Source: Malus domestica (taxonomy: Eukaryota; Streptophyta; Magnoliopsida; Rosales; Rosaceae). From it: a stretch of DNA of 64,000 nt. The position numbers and the translations under genes are program-made. Every line of letters starts with the position of its first letter. Position 1 is the first letter of the stretch. The notes below the pieces were generated by a model. It searched no databases and was not told where the DNA came from. It saw only the letters and a list, made by a program, of their open reading frames with translations. Positions 35,473 to 48,679 of the stretch are shown in pieces. The stretch spans positions 22,650,501 through 22,714,500 of the forward strand of contig NC_091666.1 of assembly GCF_042453785.1 (NCBI RefSeq), written 5' to 3'.

Positions 35473-38400
35473 CAAGGAACCAAATGCCGATAATATCGGC
35501 GATATATCGCCGATATTATCGGTTTTTTGCCGGACTGATATTTTAATAGGTATCCAAAGGGTTTTTGTCAAAATATTACGATATTGTCGATATTATCGCG
35601 AAATTTCGGAACTGTGCAAATCGAAGACGAACGCCGGAGATTCTACAGCTCCGGCCGACTATAAAACAGCCCCCTAGACTCCGATCTAGGTATGAAAATG
35701 AAATAGAAGACGAGAGGAACGTTTTTATAACGTCCGTTTGCCGTGAAACGGTCGGAGGTGTTCGGAAAGTTCGTCGACACCCACGGCCTCGCCGGAGATG
35801 GGTGTGCCTATTCCCGAGCCGATTTCATCCCAAAAACCTTGCAAAAACACGAGATAGAACTTCAATTTCACATCTAAGCTTCGATCTAGAACAGAAAAAG
35901 AAAAACCCGAAGCTTACCTAACCGGAGAAATTGAAGAAACTCGTCAGAGCAGGTGCGATGGTGTGCGTGTGGGTCTCTGTGCAGAGAGAAATGAGAGGTG
36001 TATGTGGGTCTCGGTGCAGAGAGAAATGAGAGGGATGAGCAGAAGGCTGTGGTGTGTGTGTGGGAGAAGGGAGAAGAGAGATCGAGAGATCTCTGTGTGT
36101 GTGTGCGGGAGTGGAGAATGAAGAGAATAGAGAAGGATCGAGAGAGAGAGACAGAGGTCTCTGTGTGTCTGCGTGTGTGATGTTTGTGTGCGTGCGTTGT
36201 GTCACTGTGTGTGTGTGTGGGGTTCCTCCTGTCAGGACTCAGGACTCACTCAGGAATTTTTGACAACTTTTACAATTATTTTGACAATTTTAGACCACTT
36301 TTACAATTATAACTTGTACAATTTCAGACCATGGATGGTGGTTTCATTCAAAACCGTGTGCCACTGTGATATTCTTTCAAGAGGTGGAGTATCAGAGCCA
36401 TTCAGAGCATTTTCGTTTCTTCTTCTTCCCTTACCCCTTTCAAAGCCATTCCAGATCCATTCCAGAACTTGAACACAAAGGGTTCCATATTTAAAGTAAG
36501 TTTACAAACTTATATTTATATTATTGTAATTTATACAACAACAAAAAAATTTGTGTGGACTCGTATGTTAATTTTTTTAAGTAATTAATACTTGCATGTT
36601 AGTTTTTGTAAGTAATTAAGTAATGTTAACAATTACATGTTAATTTTTTTAAGTAATTAAGTAATGTTGTATAATTATTCCCTAGGATAATTTTAATATG
36701 TTTAATGTTATTTATTATTTTATTAATATTAGGTTTTATTATCAAATTGGATTATTATTCATTAATATTAGGTTTTTTTATTATCAAATTGGATTATTAT
36801 CAAATTGGATTATTCATTAAATTGGATTATTATTAAATTGGATTATTATCAAATTGGATTATTATTCATCACTATGTTTTATATTAGGATTATTTTTTTA
36901 TCAAATTGGATTATTATTCATTAATATTAGGTTTTATTATTCCATATTATTTTTATAATTACTTAAATTTTTACAATCATTTTCTTTACTTCGTATTTAA
37001 TTATTCTGTAGAATAACTTTATTATTTAGGTTCTCTTATATAACTGTCATCACTACTATATTTTTTGGTCGAAAAATAATTGTCTAATTTTCATGAAAAA
37101 TAAATATAGGTACGTTTAAGATGTCCAGTAGAGTTACTAAACGTGATCCAGCTTAGGAACATGGAGACCCAATAAACGGAAACAGACATGGCACAATTTG
37201 CAAATATTGTGGTCGGGTAATGAAGAGTGGCGGAGTGACACGACTTAAGTACCATCTTAGTGAATTAGATCCAGCAAAAAATGTCAAACGATGCGATAAT
37301 GTCCCCCCAGAAGTGAAGGCATTCATCATCACATTATTAAAAAATAAAAAACAGCAGAAGGAAAAGATAACACATGGAATGGAAAATATTCGAGCTGGGC
37401 TACGAGGAGAAGTCTATGGCCAAGCGGTTGACAGTGATGATGATGACGATGAGGACGAATGTGATGATGACGATGAGGACGAATGTGATGATGACATGGG
37501 ACTTGAAGAACGACGCAGTTTGAAACAAGCATTACGTGCCTCCAAACAGTCAGCATGGGAAAGAGAACACCTTCATAAAATTCCTAATAGAGCACAAGGT
37601 TCCGGGACAAGTGGTGGTGCACAAATGAGACGAGGAGGCAGTCTTAGAGAATCACAACCAACACCACCAATAGCCCCAAGTTTATATAAGTCATCCAAAG
37701 CATGTCAAAGGAGTGTTTGGAGTTATTTCACTGGAGGTAATGTGAAGGAGGGAATGAGGCGTCTAATTAGCAAGTTCTTTATCTATGAAAATGTCCCTGC
37801 TGAGAAAGCATCATCACATCATTTCAAAAATATGGTAGTGGGATGTCAACAGGCCGGTGTTGGAGTACAACCTCCCACTCCCTATGAGATAAGAAACAAA
37901 TATTTGGATATGGAGTATAAAGACATTGGCGAGTATGTTAACAAGTTGAGGTCAAAGTGGGAAACTAATGGTTGCACAATCATGTGTGACGGATGGACTA
38001 GCCCGATCAGATTGTCTATTATAAACTTCTTGGTATACTCCAAGGGAAAGACAATTTTTTTGAAGTCTGTTGATGCTTCAGACCATATAAAGAACTACAA
38101 GTATATTTACAAATGATTGAGGGATGTAATCATGGAGGTGAGAGAGCATAATGTTGTCCAAGTCGTGATCGACAATGGTTCTGCATTTGTCAAAGCTGGA
38201 AAAAAGTTAATGAAGCATCATAATGTGTTTTGGACATCATGTGCAGCACATTGTATTGATCTCATGTTTGAGGCAATGGGGAAGAGAGATAATGTTGCTA
38301 ATGTGGTAAAAAGAGCTAGAACGATCACAAATTATATTTACAATCACGGTTGGTTGTTGGCAAAGATGCGTGAATTTTGCAAAGGAGAAATTATTCGTCT

Positions 38401-40755
38401 AGCTACCACTTGATTCGCCACCAACTATATTGCATTAGACAGCCTACTTAAGAAGAAAGCAGGGTTGAAGCAACTATTCACTAGTGACGATTGGGCCAAC
38501 CACAATTTCAGCTGCTCAAATGCAGGTCATATGGTGGAAAGTATAATGCTTGATCATGCTTTTTGGACTCAATCAGAACATGTGTGCCAAGTGTTTAAAC
38601 CTCTTTACAAAGTTTTACGGATCGTTGACACAGAGGTGTATCCTACTATGGGGGCAATATATGAGTTAATGCGTGTAGTGAAGGATGAATTGGAAAGAAA
38701 ATATGGTGCAAGGTGGGTCATAAAGATAATTGAAGACCGATGGTATAAAACATTATACCACGATTTGCATGCAGCATGTATACATTATGTCATAATTTGC
38801 AATTTATTTCTTTAGTTGCATAAGTATTATTTCTCTTATTAGAGTATGTGTTTCTTTGAACAACATATTATTTGAATCCTCGATATCAATACAGACCCGG
38901 TGTTGGAGATGATGGTACATTTATACGTGTTGTACATAATGTATACTCTAAATTAGACCCTGCATCACCAGTAGTTGGCCAATTTGGAAATGAGGTACAC
39001 AATTACTTAAATTATAATAATTACTTTGTTTGATTAAACTAACACGATTTATTGAATTCAGCTAACATGGTTTAAAAATGCAAGAAGAACTTTTGGAGAA
39101 CCAACATCAGTTGCTGCCCGAACAAAAATGTCTCCGAGTGAGTGTAAACATATTTCACGATAAGTTTATAATAAAATTTGTTGGAGTTATTAGGCTTATC
39201 AACATTGTTTTTCATTGTAGCTGAATGGTGGATCATGTATGGGACCAATGCACCAACTGTGAGAAAGTTAGCAATCAAAGTATTATCACAAACAGCTTCC
39301 TCATCTGCTTGTGAAAGAAATTGGAGCACATTTGCACTCATACACACAAAACAAAGAAATAGGTTGGCTCATAGTAGGTTGGAAAAATTAGTTTATTGCT
39401 ACTACAATATGAAGCTTCAAATTCGAGATAAGGAAGCAAAAATAGATCATGTCGACCGTGGTGACCTACTAGATGTGTTTGATATTGTTGTTGAAGATGA
39501 TGATACAGAGGGTAACCAACTTTATCAATGGATTAGACCTCTTCATTTAGATGATGATGAAGGCAACCCAGCTCCCAGAGTTGCTGAAGAAGCACGTAAT
39601 GAAGGGATAAATGTAGAAAGAGTATTAGCGGAGGAGGTGGGATCTAGCAGCGCTGACTCTTTGGAAGAACTTTTGCGCCTAAGACTAAGAAACACTGGAA
39701 TTCCACCTTCTCTCAATCCTACACAACCACAACATCGTGCTGATACTAATGATAACTCTAGTAAAAGATCAGGAGGAGACTCACCTACCACCAGAGGTGG
39801 GAATGATGAAGGATATAGTGGAGCTGGAGGTAGTGGTGGTGGATATGGAAATTATGTTGAACCACCTCCCGGATTTATGAGCCCCTTCATTGGTGAGGCA
39901 AATGTCACGCATGCAACATAGGATGAGGACCATGGCAGTAGGTGGGCAGGACCAGGAATTAGTGCCATAGGGAAGGACTATACTCGTAGAGAAAGAGGCA
40001 AGGGGATTTTGTCAAGTCAAGAAAATGACTCGTTATTTATAACTTCGGACTCTGTTGGATTGGGAAGTAGTAACTATGGTTATACTCATAACCAACCATT
40101 TCCCTACCCTTCATATCCCATTCCTGTTGGGATGGAATCAAGTGACTCATGGAAACAATCCGAGATTCAATCTTCAAATGATTTTGCTTATGGACAGGGT
40201 CAACCAATCTCGGATCCATATGAGTGACATGTTAACAATTACATGCAAAACTATTTTGGGGATTTATCATTTGATAACTACTCTTCACAATACACTCACT
40301 CTACACATAGAGATGATGAAGATAGTGAAAAATTTGAACCCCATAGGAACTCTATGTGGTACTAAGTCACTCATGTATCTTACCATGCAATGTATAAAGT
40401 GTAAAATATTGTACGAATTCATTATATATAAATGATTATGGTGTGTTTAAACTTCTTTCATTAATTACTACATATTTTCTACACTCACAATGTTTGCCAG
40501 CTCGCTATATAATCAACTTATAATGTTAAATCCATCATGCAATGTATTTCCTTCCAATTTTTTGTGATAAACTAATAGATAATTGACTAAATAAACATCC
40601 TGCAAAGTTTCAATAAAAATTTCCAAGTTTTTCTTACAATTTCCGTGGTTTCCATATTATTTTTATCGATATTGATATTATCTTGATATTTCCATCGATA
40701 TTTCCATGTTTTCGGACTACCAATATTTCCGATATTATCGATATTTAATACCTTG
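35473..40755 (+). mobile_element. Complete hAT element, inactive
   Basis: Flanked by a perfect 8-bp target duplication ATCATGTG (35465-35472 and 40756-40763). The termini are inverted: left CAAGGAACCAAATGCCGATAA, right complement CAAGGTATTAAATATCGATAA. Copies of CGATATT/AATATCG crowd both subterminal regions, as expected for transposase binding sites. The interior has a GT/GA-rich leader (35.9-36.3 kb) and one transposase gene. The element lies between genes B and C and touches neither coding region. Confidence 0.95.
37121..40365 (+). pseudogene. hAT transposase pseudogene
   Basis: Begins ATGTCCAGTAG at 37121 after an intron acceptor. In order: a BED zinc finger (CKYCGRVMKSGG, LKYHL), an acidic low-complexity segment, a DUF659-type catalytic region (MCDGWTSP, DNGSAFVKAGKK), and the hAT dimerisation domain at 39230-39420 (SACERNWSTFALIHTKQRNR). 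The rest is Gly/Ser/Pro-rich. In-frame stops at 37154 (TAG), 38114 (TGA), 38411 (TGA), 39919 (TAG) and 40225 interrupt the frame; the first two lie in or before essential domains. Small introns near 38.8-38.9, 39.0 and 39.14-39.22 kb fit the family. It cannot supply transposase. Confidence 0.9.
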
Positions 40756-40763
40756 ATCATGTG

Positions 40764-42949
40764 AGGGTGATTAGCGAACATATTCCCATAGAAAGGTAGA
40801 TTTCTATATTTTTGCAAATCAAAATAGTTTGAGTTTACTGTAATTTAGTAATATTCTTTTTATGGAAAATTCTATTTCAATCCTTGATAATAAATACTTT
40901 TAGAATAAAATTATGTATAAGATTAAAACTAAATCTACTCCTTAGACATTTAATTGTAGTTTTTTTAATATTAATCAGGTTGTAATAATTATTGACTTTT
41001 TTGTGCGTAGGTTATATATTGCTTCCCATAATCAATAAAAATGTAACTTTATCGATAATTATTGTTCAGTTTTCATAATAAGAAAAATTATATATTATCA
41101 TCTATTCTTCATTGTGCATGAATAATTGTACTTATTAGATATTATAGTTTTTATTTTTTGTCGATATTATAGTTACGTACGTATCGATATTTTCGTACCT
41201 ACGAAATTTTTTTTTTAAATATAACACTTTTTTTTTTGGGATTTGATGTTGACATTTTGTTGATTATAAGACTTTGAATATTGTAGAAATTTTTTCTATT
41301 AATATGATTGGAGCACAAAAAATACATTAATTATTTATGGATATCGAACTTCGGATGGTAAGTTTATAAATAATAAATGTGCTATAAATACTTAAATATG
41401 ATAAGTTTTAACTGAATTAACTTTAGAAATCATTTAAGTTAAAATCTAAAAAGATCTCATTCAAGCCTTAAAATCTAAAATCTCTATTTTTTATTTGTAA
41501 GTAAAAGATTTTAAGTTCGACTCTAATAGATGATGAGATTGAACTATGAAACCTCATCGAAGGTCAAATGACATCGATAAAACATTTCTTTCGTCAGAAA
41601 AACTCTTTTCCAAGGCGAGTGCCGGTCAATGGTAATTGCAAAAGCTTTAGTTGGAAAAGATATATTTCTGATGAGCCGTAAAAAATGTTCTATTTAGATT
41701 GAACCAGTTAGATCTTAAATAATATATAGTTGTAAATTGAACCAGTTAGAGTGGGTTAAGATAGAGGGCCCACAAGAGGAGGAGAAGACTAAAGTCTTGG
41801 GCCTATGAGCCAACCCAATGAAAATATATGACAAGAGCACTATCACAAAGACAAAATGACGATCATTATAATTGATTAATTATCGGTCTCGATTGTATTG
41901 GTAAAGAAGACTAGCGCTTAATCGAATAGTATGTTTCGATTGTTCAAGCAAGTTGACAAAACTGATAACTTTATGATACAGGCTCTATATACACGTCTAC
42001 TCAGACATCAACTCCAAGCCACGTGTTGGTCATCAATAAGAGCAGATGTCCATGAAGGAACGCAAAGGTTGTCAGACCTAGCGCTTGGGAAAGTGTTTTC
42101 TTGGCTACTTAGACCCAAGCAAAGTGCTCTGTACGCATTGGCCTAGGAAACCTTGCAATTAGCTCTAAGTGGATATCACTTCATTTGCACATGTTGATTG
42201 AGTAACAGAAGAATAGCCGGTAAGTCATGTCTACGCGTTTGGTTCATTTAATGCTAGTGCAGTGGAGTGCTTGAGAGCTAAGATTTCTGAAGCTCACTAA
42301 GGGCCTATTTGATAGGAACAAGTACCTCTTAGAAGGGGTCCTTTCCTTTTGTAACATTCTGACTGCCTTTAATTTCCCTCAAATATGCATAATCATTTCC
42401 GACAAAAATATTTCGCCCTCGATTATAAAAGACATTATAACGATGACAACTTATTGCTCTTTAGGTAATAATTTTCGAAAAAAAATGAACTATCCGTCGA
42501 GAAAATAAAAAACCAACTATAACTGAGGAGAAAGAGTTTTGTCGTAAATAAGTTTGGCGCCAACTTTTTCTGTTCAAAAATATATTATTTCCGACGACGA
42601 GACGACCCTTTCCGATGGCATTTGAATGTCAAAGCTAATTAGCAACTTGTTGAATTATTTGTTATGGACATAAAATTTTGGTCAGAAGTAGTGTTATTTC
42701 AGTTGGAGAAATTGTATTTCTCGGTCGCAGCACATGGTTTTTTGCTGCACTTATATATTTCGAGAAGGGAATGCAGTTGCTGATAAATTAGTCAACTTAT
42801 GTCTTCTCACATCTTTTCTTGTTTGGCATGTTGATACTCCTTTTAAGATTCTTCATTTTTTGCAATAAGATTTCTTAGACATGCCGGCCTACAAGTTTAT
42901 CTTTCCTTCTTGATGTGTCATTTTTTTTACCTAATCCTTTTGGATATTT
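40764..42949. other. Intergenic, no gene recognised
   Basis: AT-rich with a SINE-like fragment near 41480-41560 (TTATTTGTAAGTAAAAGATTT, then TTAAGTTCGACTC). A 71-codon frame at 41931-42146 lacks recognisable motifs. TTTCCGAC/CGACGAC motifs at 42.4-42.6 kb hint at a degraded DNA-transposon end. Confidence 0.45.
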
Positions 42950-42952
42950 TTT

Positions 42953-43105
42953 TAGGAAAACTAACGAAAAGTCCAAAAAAACTTCTCTTTTAACGAAAAT
43001 CCCTTTTAAAGGTGTAATGAATAGTGCCAGTTAAAGGTAAAAATGTGATTTTTCGTTAAAAGTGAACAGTACTAGAAGTGTTTTGTTAAAACTCCTTTTT
43101 TTTTT
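42953..43105. mobile_element. Small MITE
   Basis: Inverted ends GGAAAACTAACGAAAAG on the left and, in complement, GGAGTTTTAACAAAACAC on the right, around internal CGAAAATCCC, GAATAGTGCCAGTTAAAGG and GTGAACAGTAC. No ORF. I recognise the internal motif as a dispersed plant repeat. Confidence 0.5.
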
Positions 43106-43243
43106 CTTTTTTTTTCCTGTTTTGCAGTTTTTCTTGCGGGTTATTACCTTTTAAGTTTTATTTGGAGGAGTTTGGTCCTATGCCCCCCTCTTTTTATTGA
43201 CTTTTCTTTTCCAAGAGGGGTCAAGTTTGTGGCCCCTCCTTGT

Positions 43244-43361
43244 ATTTTGTTGATTAAACATTACGCGAAAATATCTCTTTTGTTCCTCTAAGCCCTATTC
43301 GCATTTTGTTGATTAAACATTACGCGAAAATATCTCTTTTGTTCCTCTAAGTCCTATTCGC
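43244..43361. repeat. 59-bp tandem duplication
   Basis: Two nearly identical 59-bp units starting ATTTTGTTGATTAAACATTA; they differ by one C/T (AAGCCC versus AAGTCC). Confidence 0.9.
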
Positions 43362-43499
43362 ATGACTTTTTGTCAACAAAAAATGTTACTCTTACCATTT
43401 ATTTGTACCATATCTCTAACAAAGATGAGACTCATATGTGTTGATAAACCCTATCTCTAGTGATAAGTTTAGCATTACTCTTTGTCAACAAAATTTTTA

Positions 43500-43740
43500 C
43501 CGATGTAGCCCAGGGATCTTGAAGTGGTACATAATGTGCTTAGACGAAATTTCAAACGGAATTTCAAACAAAAATTGGCTCAAGTGGTAGATTCACACAA
43601 AAAAGGGAGCACGGGTGGTAATGGAACATGCAGATTTGCTCTTGCCACAAATGGAGCTGAATACACACATGAAACATGATCTTATAAGTTTCAACATAAT
43701 TTACATCAATCTACAAATGCAGACACATTGCTAGGTTGGT
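43500..43740 (-). other. Conserved 3' flank of gene C
   Basis: Shares GTGGTA..TTCACACAAAAA, TCTTATAAGTTTCAA and ACATTGCTAGGTTGGTTCAA with the 3' flanks at 48.7-49.0 and 59.14-59.64 kb, so the duplication unit extends beyond the coding region. Confidence 0.65.
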
Positions 43741-46700
43741 TCAATAACCTACTTCGTCGATTGCATCAGATCGAATTTTTTCAACTTTCTCCCCTTCTAC
43801 TTTAACCTTCTTGTTTGCCGGATCAAACGTCCTCCTTACGTTGCTTTTCTCAATTTGTATGCCGTCTCTCAATTGCATTGCGGCCGATGGAGTCCATCGA
43901 TTGAGCTGATCTCTTAGTTCTTGAATTTCCTTGATCAGCTCCATTTTGTCCTCCTTTAGGTGTTTCACCTCTTCCCTTTCGGCTTCAAGAGTTCCTTGCA
44001 GCTTTTTCGCGAAGCTTTTCACAGATTGAATCAATGATTTCTGCTCACCAATTAAGAACTCGTAGTCCTCTTTCAGCTTTCTCTTCTCCTCCTTTTCTTC
44101 CTTTAGTTTTCTCTTCAATCTCTCTCTTTTATCATTCGTACTCTCCGACTTTTCACTATCCACTCTTCCTTGAGCTTTTGCAACTTCAGTACTTCCATTT
44201 TGAATCATTTCACATAAATCTTCCAAACTTTGTTCTGAGTCCTCCTCATCATTCAACCTTTTTGAATCAATGTTAGTTGGAAGGAAATGCATTTGCGTCT
44301 TCTGAGCTCGAAATTCACCTTCCAATGATCCCGTTGTATCATCAAACAAAATTTCCCCTTCTTTGTCTTCTCGGCCATCAAATTTAGCTTCTTCGCATGT
44401 TCTTTCATTTTCTCTTCTTTTCTTCTTGTTCTCCTTAAAGCTGAGCTGAACAGTTGCATCATCCAAACAAATAAGATATCAGCATCTACCACCAACTACC
44501 GGCATTAGTATGTGTATACCAATTAGAACTACAGGTATTGTATAACAGTTATTACGCACGTAGATATTGATAAATTATAACTATAAACTTACCCCAATGT
44601 CTGCTACGTCTATATGTCTCAGTTTCATTTGCAGTTCCTTCACGCTCCATTTCACGATAGCTGGTTTATGTCCCTCCCTTCCATTGATTGGTTGTATGAG
44701 GTTTGTTCTCTCACACAACCAAAGCTGTCAGGACAAAAACAATTACAATCACATTCCGCGGTACTCTTGCATTGGCAGGATACTATAAGAACCAAGAGTA
44801 TGCCAATTACCATTATGACAACCACGCATCCATGAACAGAATATGGCTTAAATGTTCTGGTCGACTTTTCCAGTGACTTGTGTAGGTGGTCAGCCACTGC
44901 TTTTGCCCATGAATATCTTGAAATATTTTCTAAATCTTCACAATATTTGACGATATTCCATGAAGTTTCGGTGCTTGAGCTGCATAATAAGAATGTAACA
45001 CATAGTTCTAGTACAATCAGGCGTACGACGTCCTCTACATCTGCTTCTCTCTTCCCTTTTATCGCTTCTTCCAAAGCATCCTCCACCAATTTTTTTGACA
45101 CTGTTTTTACCTTGAAATATCTTTTGGTAAAATCTGATTTGTAGTTCCTTAATCCTTTTAATTCTACTGCTTCCTGACCTTCTTGTGGAATTCCCAAAAT
45201 TTCAGCAATGTCTTCGGTTGTCAATGATGCAGATGTGCTACCAAAGTCAAAACTCATTGTTCTGTAGTTGTAGCACTTGATGATGTTGCAGATGTCATTG
45301 TCGGATTTCTTGCATTGATCTATAGAAATCACACCTCTGTAAAATGCTGATATTAATGGCCAAAATGGAGTTTGTTGAAGCAACTCCAAGTGTCTTTCAG
45401 TCAAGTGTCTCTTAACTCGCCGCATTGTGTTAAAAAATGCAATCATATTACAACGGTATTGTACACGGTTTTCTCTTTTTCTCATTTTCGTCTTTTCCAT
45501 GTTCTTCCTCTTCATCAGCATATTTGCGTCCCTGCCATAACCTATATACGGCCACATTTAAAATTAACAATATATTTCAACATTTATACAGAAATCAGAT
45601 AAGTACAGAGGCACAATCATCAAACAGAAGTCAATCCTTCAAAATATAACCTCCTGAATTTCAATTACGTAACTAACAAAATCCAAGCACTAAACTCAAA
45701 ATTTAGAATAAACTAACTTTGTTCTTAATCGCAAATAGGAAGATGATTTCCACCGTTGATTTATTCAATCTTGTGGTTAGAAACAAGAGGGAGACTGCAA
45801 AGGGATAAAAATGGAGTGTGGATATCATTTCCCTTGCGAAAAATGGAAATGATACTAGATTTTCCTTTAAGTCGTTCTCTAGCATCAGTTTCATTTGAAT
45901 CAATATTGTACTTTCCTCAAAAGCTGAACTTTACTTTGCCACATAAAATGTTGATTTTTTTTTTATTTTTTTATTTTTTTTTTTAACTTTAAGGAATAGG
46001 GGAATAAGTTGGCATCTAATTCATCATCCATAAGACGAACTTAAGATCTATCACTTACAAGTAAATGAGGAATATTTCTATACTATAGTACTAAGTGGTT
46101 TGAACGTATACACTAGTAGCCACACCAAATTAAAAGGTCAACTACAATTTTTATTTTAAATTCTTTTGACAACAGTGTATTACACTTAGAGTTGAGACGA
46201 TTTTAGTTAAATCACATAATGAGCACACTATCATATATTAATCTCGAATTTGTCATCCACGAGATTAAAACCTAATACCACCCACTTATAGGTGTAGAGG
46301 AATAATCACTAAACTCTAGTTGTAAAAAGTCAATAAAAAAATTCTGATACCAATTGGTAAGAGTATTGTTATTCCTATCCCAATGTCTTTTCTCTCACCT
46401 ATTTTTTAATGAAATTTTTAATTACAAGTATTTCCATTTGTAAAATGACTGATAAAGACCTTAAAAGAGAGATATAGATATGTGTGTGTATATAAGTTGG
46501 CCGCAGAAAGGTCACTGGAACCCTAGACTGACATTGGTTTGTAAAAAGAATGGACCATTCTTAAGCCGAATTCTCAAAATAAAAGAAATAAAAACCCATA
46601 AAGGATGAGGATAGAAGAAATTATGGAAAGAAAGTTTACTAAAGGAAGAAGTTAGCATCTGATAATGATTGGATATTGATAGTAGTTGTTACCTCAAGTG

Positions 46701-47649
46701 CATAATCACACATCAAAAAAGCATTTGAAGGGTCATACATTGCTGGTAGATTCATCGGATGAGACTTCGTTGTTGAAAAAATAGCATTTCAATTTTTCAG
46801 GAATAATAGTAGGTGAGAAAATATCATATTAGAGGTTACTTTAAGAATAATAGTCGGTGGGGAAATAAAATTTCAAATTTTTAACATTTTATGACAGGTG
46901 AGATTATAATGTGATGAGAAGATTGAACATTGGTGGGTCTAACCACTCTCATTGAAAATTACTTAACTAACAAAATTTTACCAAACACATAAAAGTATAA
47001 CCCCCATTCCACTAGTCAAAACTATGATGATATTTTTTCTCATTTAGAAATGAGATGTCTTAAGTTCGAATCTCGTAAATGATGAATTCAATACTAAATT
47101 AGGCTGTTCATTATATGACGAACTACTTATTATCTTCTTATTGTAAAAATATTGATGTAAAAAAAAAAATCCTTAATCCAAATTACCTGCAATTGGCAAA
47201 CCTCCATTTCTTTCAACAGAAGAAGCAGAGCCTACTTCACAGTTATTACTGATTGCAGCCAGAGGCTTGCTTTTTCTTCTTTGCATGTTCCTCCTCTTCC
47301 CCGAAATGACCTCATTGCTCTGGTCTTTCACCGGAAACTTGTCTTCGCTAACCGCCTCTGCCTTGACCATCACGGAAAGCTTGACCCTGAGCTCGTCCTC
47401 CGCTTTGAGCTTCTCGAGCCGCTCGAACTCGTGCTTTTCCTCCATCAATGCCTTCTCGTGCCTTTGCCTCTCAATTTCTCGCTTCAGTTCCGCTTCTCTC
47501 CCTGCTAAAGCCTCTTCGATTCGGGCGAAATCCTCCGCCCGAGACGCCGCTCTCAGCGCCGAAACCAGCTCGGAAACGTTCCGATTTTCGGCTTCGGCTT
47601 CGCCCTCGTGGTCGTTAGAAAGAATCATACGTCGTGTCTCCGACACCAT
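43741..47649 (-). CDS. Gene C: coiled-coil/PMD-like protein, single module
   Basis: Four exons: 47649-47187, 45541-44811, 44724-44593, 44445-43741; 2,031 bp, 676 aa, all GT-AG and in phase. The ATG at 47649 (MVSETRR) aligns with the starts of B and D. Residues 1-154 are a coiled coil (ARIEEALAGREAELKREIER) and a basic patch (QRRKSKPLAAI). Residues 155-398 form the PMD-like domain (TPFWPLISAFYRGVISIDQ, SFDFGSTSASLTTEDIAEIL, RYSWAKAVADHLHKSL). Residues 399-442 are the conserved 132-bp exon (LWLCERTNLIQPINGREG). Residues 443-676 are a Lys/Glu-rich coiled coil (KLKEEKEEKRKLKEDYEFLI). Intron 1 (1.6 kb) carries several SINE-like copies. No lesion; the simplest intact member of the array. Function unknown. 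Confidence 0.8.
46010..46330 (-). repeat. Two SINE-like copies in gene C intron 1
   Basis: Minus-strand copies at about 46010-46100 (TTACTTGTAAGTGATAGATC, then TTAAGTTCGTCTTATGGATG) and 46200-46330 (ACCTATAAGTGGGTGGTATT, then TTTTAATCTCGTGGATGAC) match the copy at 47.1 kb. Confidence 0.5.
47019..47170 (+). repeat. SINE-like copy in gene C intron 1
   Basis: ACTATGATGATATTTTTTCTC, arm ATTTAGAAATGAGATG, good box B (AAGTTCGAATCTCG), then ATGATGAATTCAATACTAAA and an A-rich tail ending just before exon 1. Confidence 0.55.
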
Positions 47650-47845
47650 TTTCATGGACGGAAATTGAACCGGAGGTCCGGAACCGAGCCGAAGACGTCT
47701 CAGAAATACAGTGGGAGTGACCGGAGGGACCCAAGTCATGAAAATATGAAAGAAGAATGCGATTATGGTCCCAATGCCACTTTTCTACCAACAAATAATG
47801 CCGAGTGTCACTGAAGAGTGTACCTACGAGTGCACAAGATCGTGC

Positions 47846-47851
47846 CACGCA
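47846..47851 (-). promoter_or_regulatory. Degenerate G-box site upstream of gene C
   Basis: CACGCA, 197 bp upstream of the start, stands where genes B and D have CACGTG. The flanking TGCATTATCGTACGGT matches gene B. Confidence 0.4.
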
Positions 47852-47889
47852 TTGTTAACATGCATTATCGTACGGTCTGTTATTTATTA

Positions 47890-48679
47890 TGTATATCAAA
47901 GAGTACTTAAAGGCTAGCCTAATTCCATTGATATTGTAAAAAGATGGATAATTATTGCATTCCCTTCTGACATGAGTTTATTCTCATACTTAAAATATCT
48001 TGATCGTACGAACTTTATAGTAAAAGATGTTGAACCTCTTAATCTACATTTGAAGGTAATTTTTAATAAAAAGATCATAAAAAACAAATGTCGTTTAATC
48101 ATTTAAATGTTATAAATAAATTAATAGTGTAACTGTGAAAGTACCAAATAGTATATTCATTTTCTTTTTAAGTATTATTATCAAGGATAGGAGGAGAGTT
48201 TGAAATTATTATAATAATTTACCAGATAGAAGTTTTGAACGCGGGATACATGGTTAAAAACCCAACAACATATCCACTAAGATATTAGACCATATGCATA
48301 TTTATGATGAACCATTGATCGATTTGATATATTTAGATGACTAAGCAATATCAAGTTTGAATGATTTTTGTAGAGATGATAGCCAAATGAAGATCAAGAG
48401 ATTGAATAGTTATGATGTAATTTTTATAATGAAGATACGTTTGGGGGAATGAGGTCATCCCTTAGGGGAAGTGCAAGTACTAGCTATCTTAAAAAAAAAC
48501 TTTGTTGAGATTTATCACAAAAGATCTCGTTACCATTGTCACCGATATTGTCCTCTAACTTACAATTACATTTGCATGGTGTGAAAGTTTATCATGAAAG
48601 CCTCGATGTAATTGAGAAGTAGAACCACACATTATAGGACAACGATATAAGAAGGATGGAACCACATGTAAACCTAAAT
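47890..48679. other. Spacer between genes C and D
   Basis: AT-rich, no ORF of interest and no repeat boundaries recognised. Confidence 0.5.

Noticed and set aside
35565..35921. 118-codon frame just inside the hAT left end
   Set aside because: It lies in the leader/promoter part of the element, has no domain and overlaps GT/GA-rich simple sequence.
38117..38413. Separate small gene
   Set aside because: It continues the hAT transposase between two in-frame stop codons.
44034..44276. Plus-strand frames opposite the coiled-coil exons (also at 30.9, 32.3, 47.3 and 54.5 kb)
   Set aside because: Antisense shadows of Lys/Glu-rich codons that read as Ser/Phe/Leu-rich; no independent evidence.
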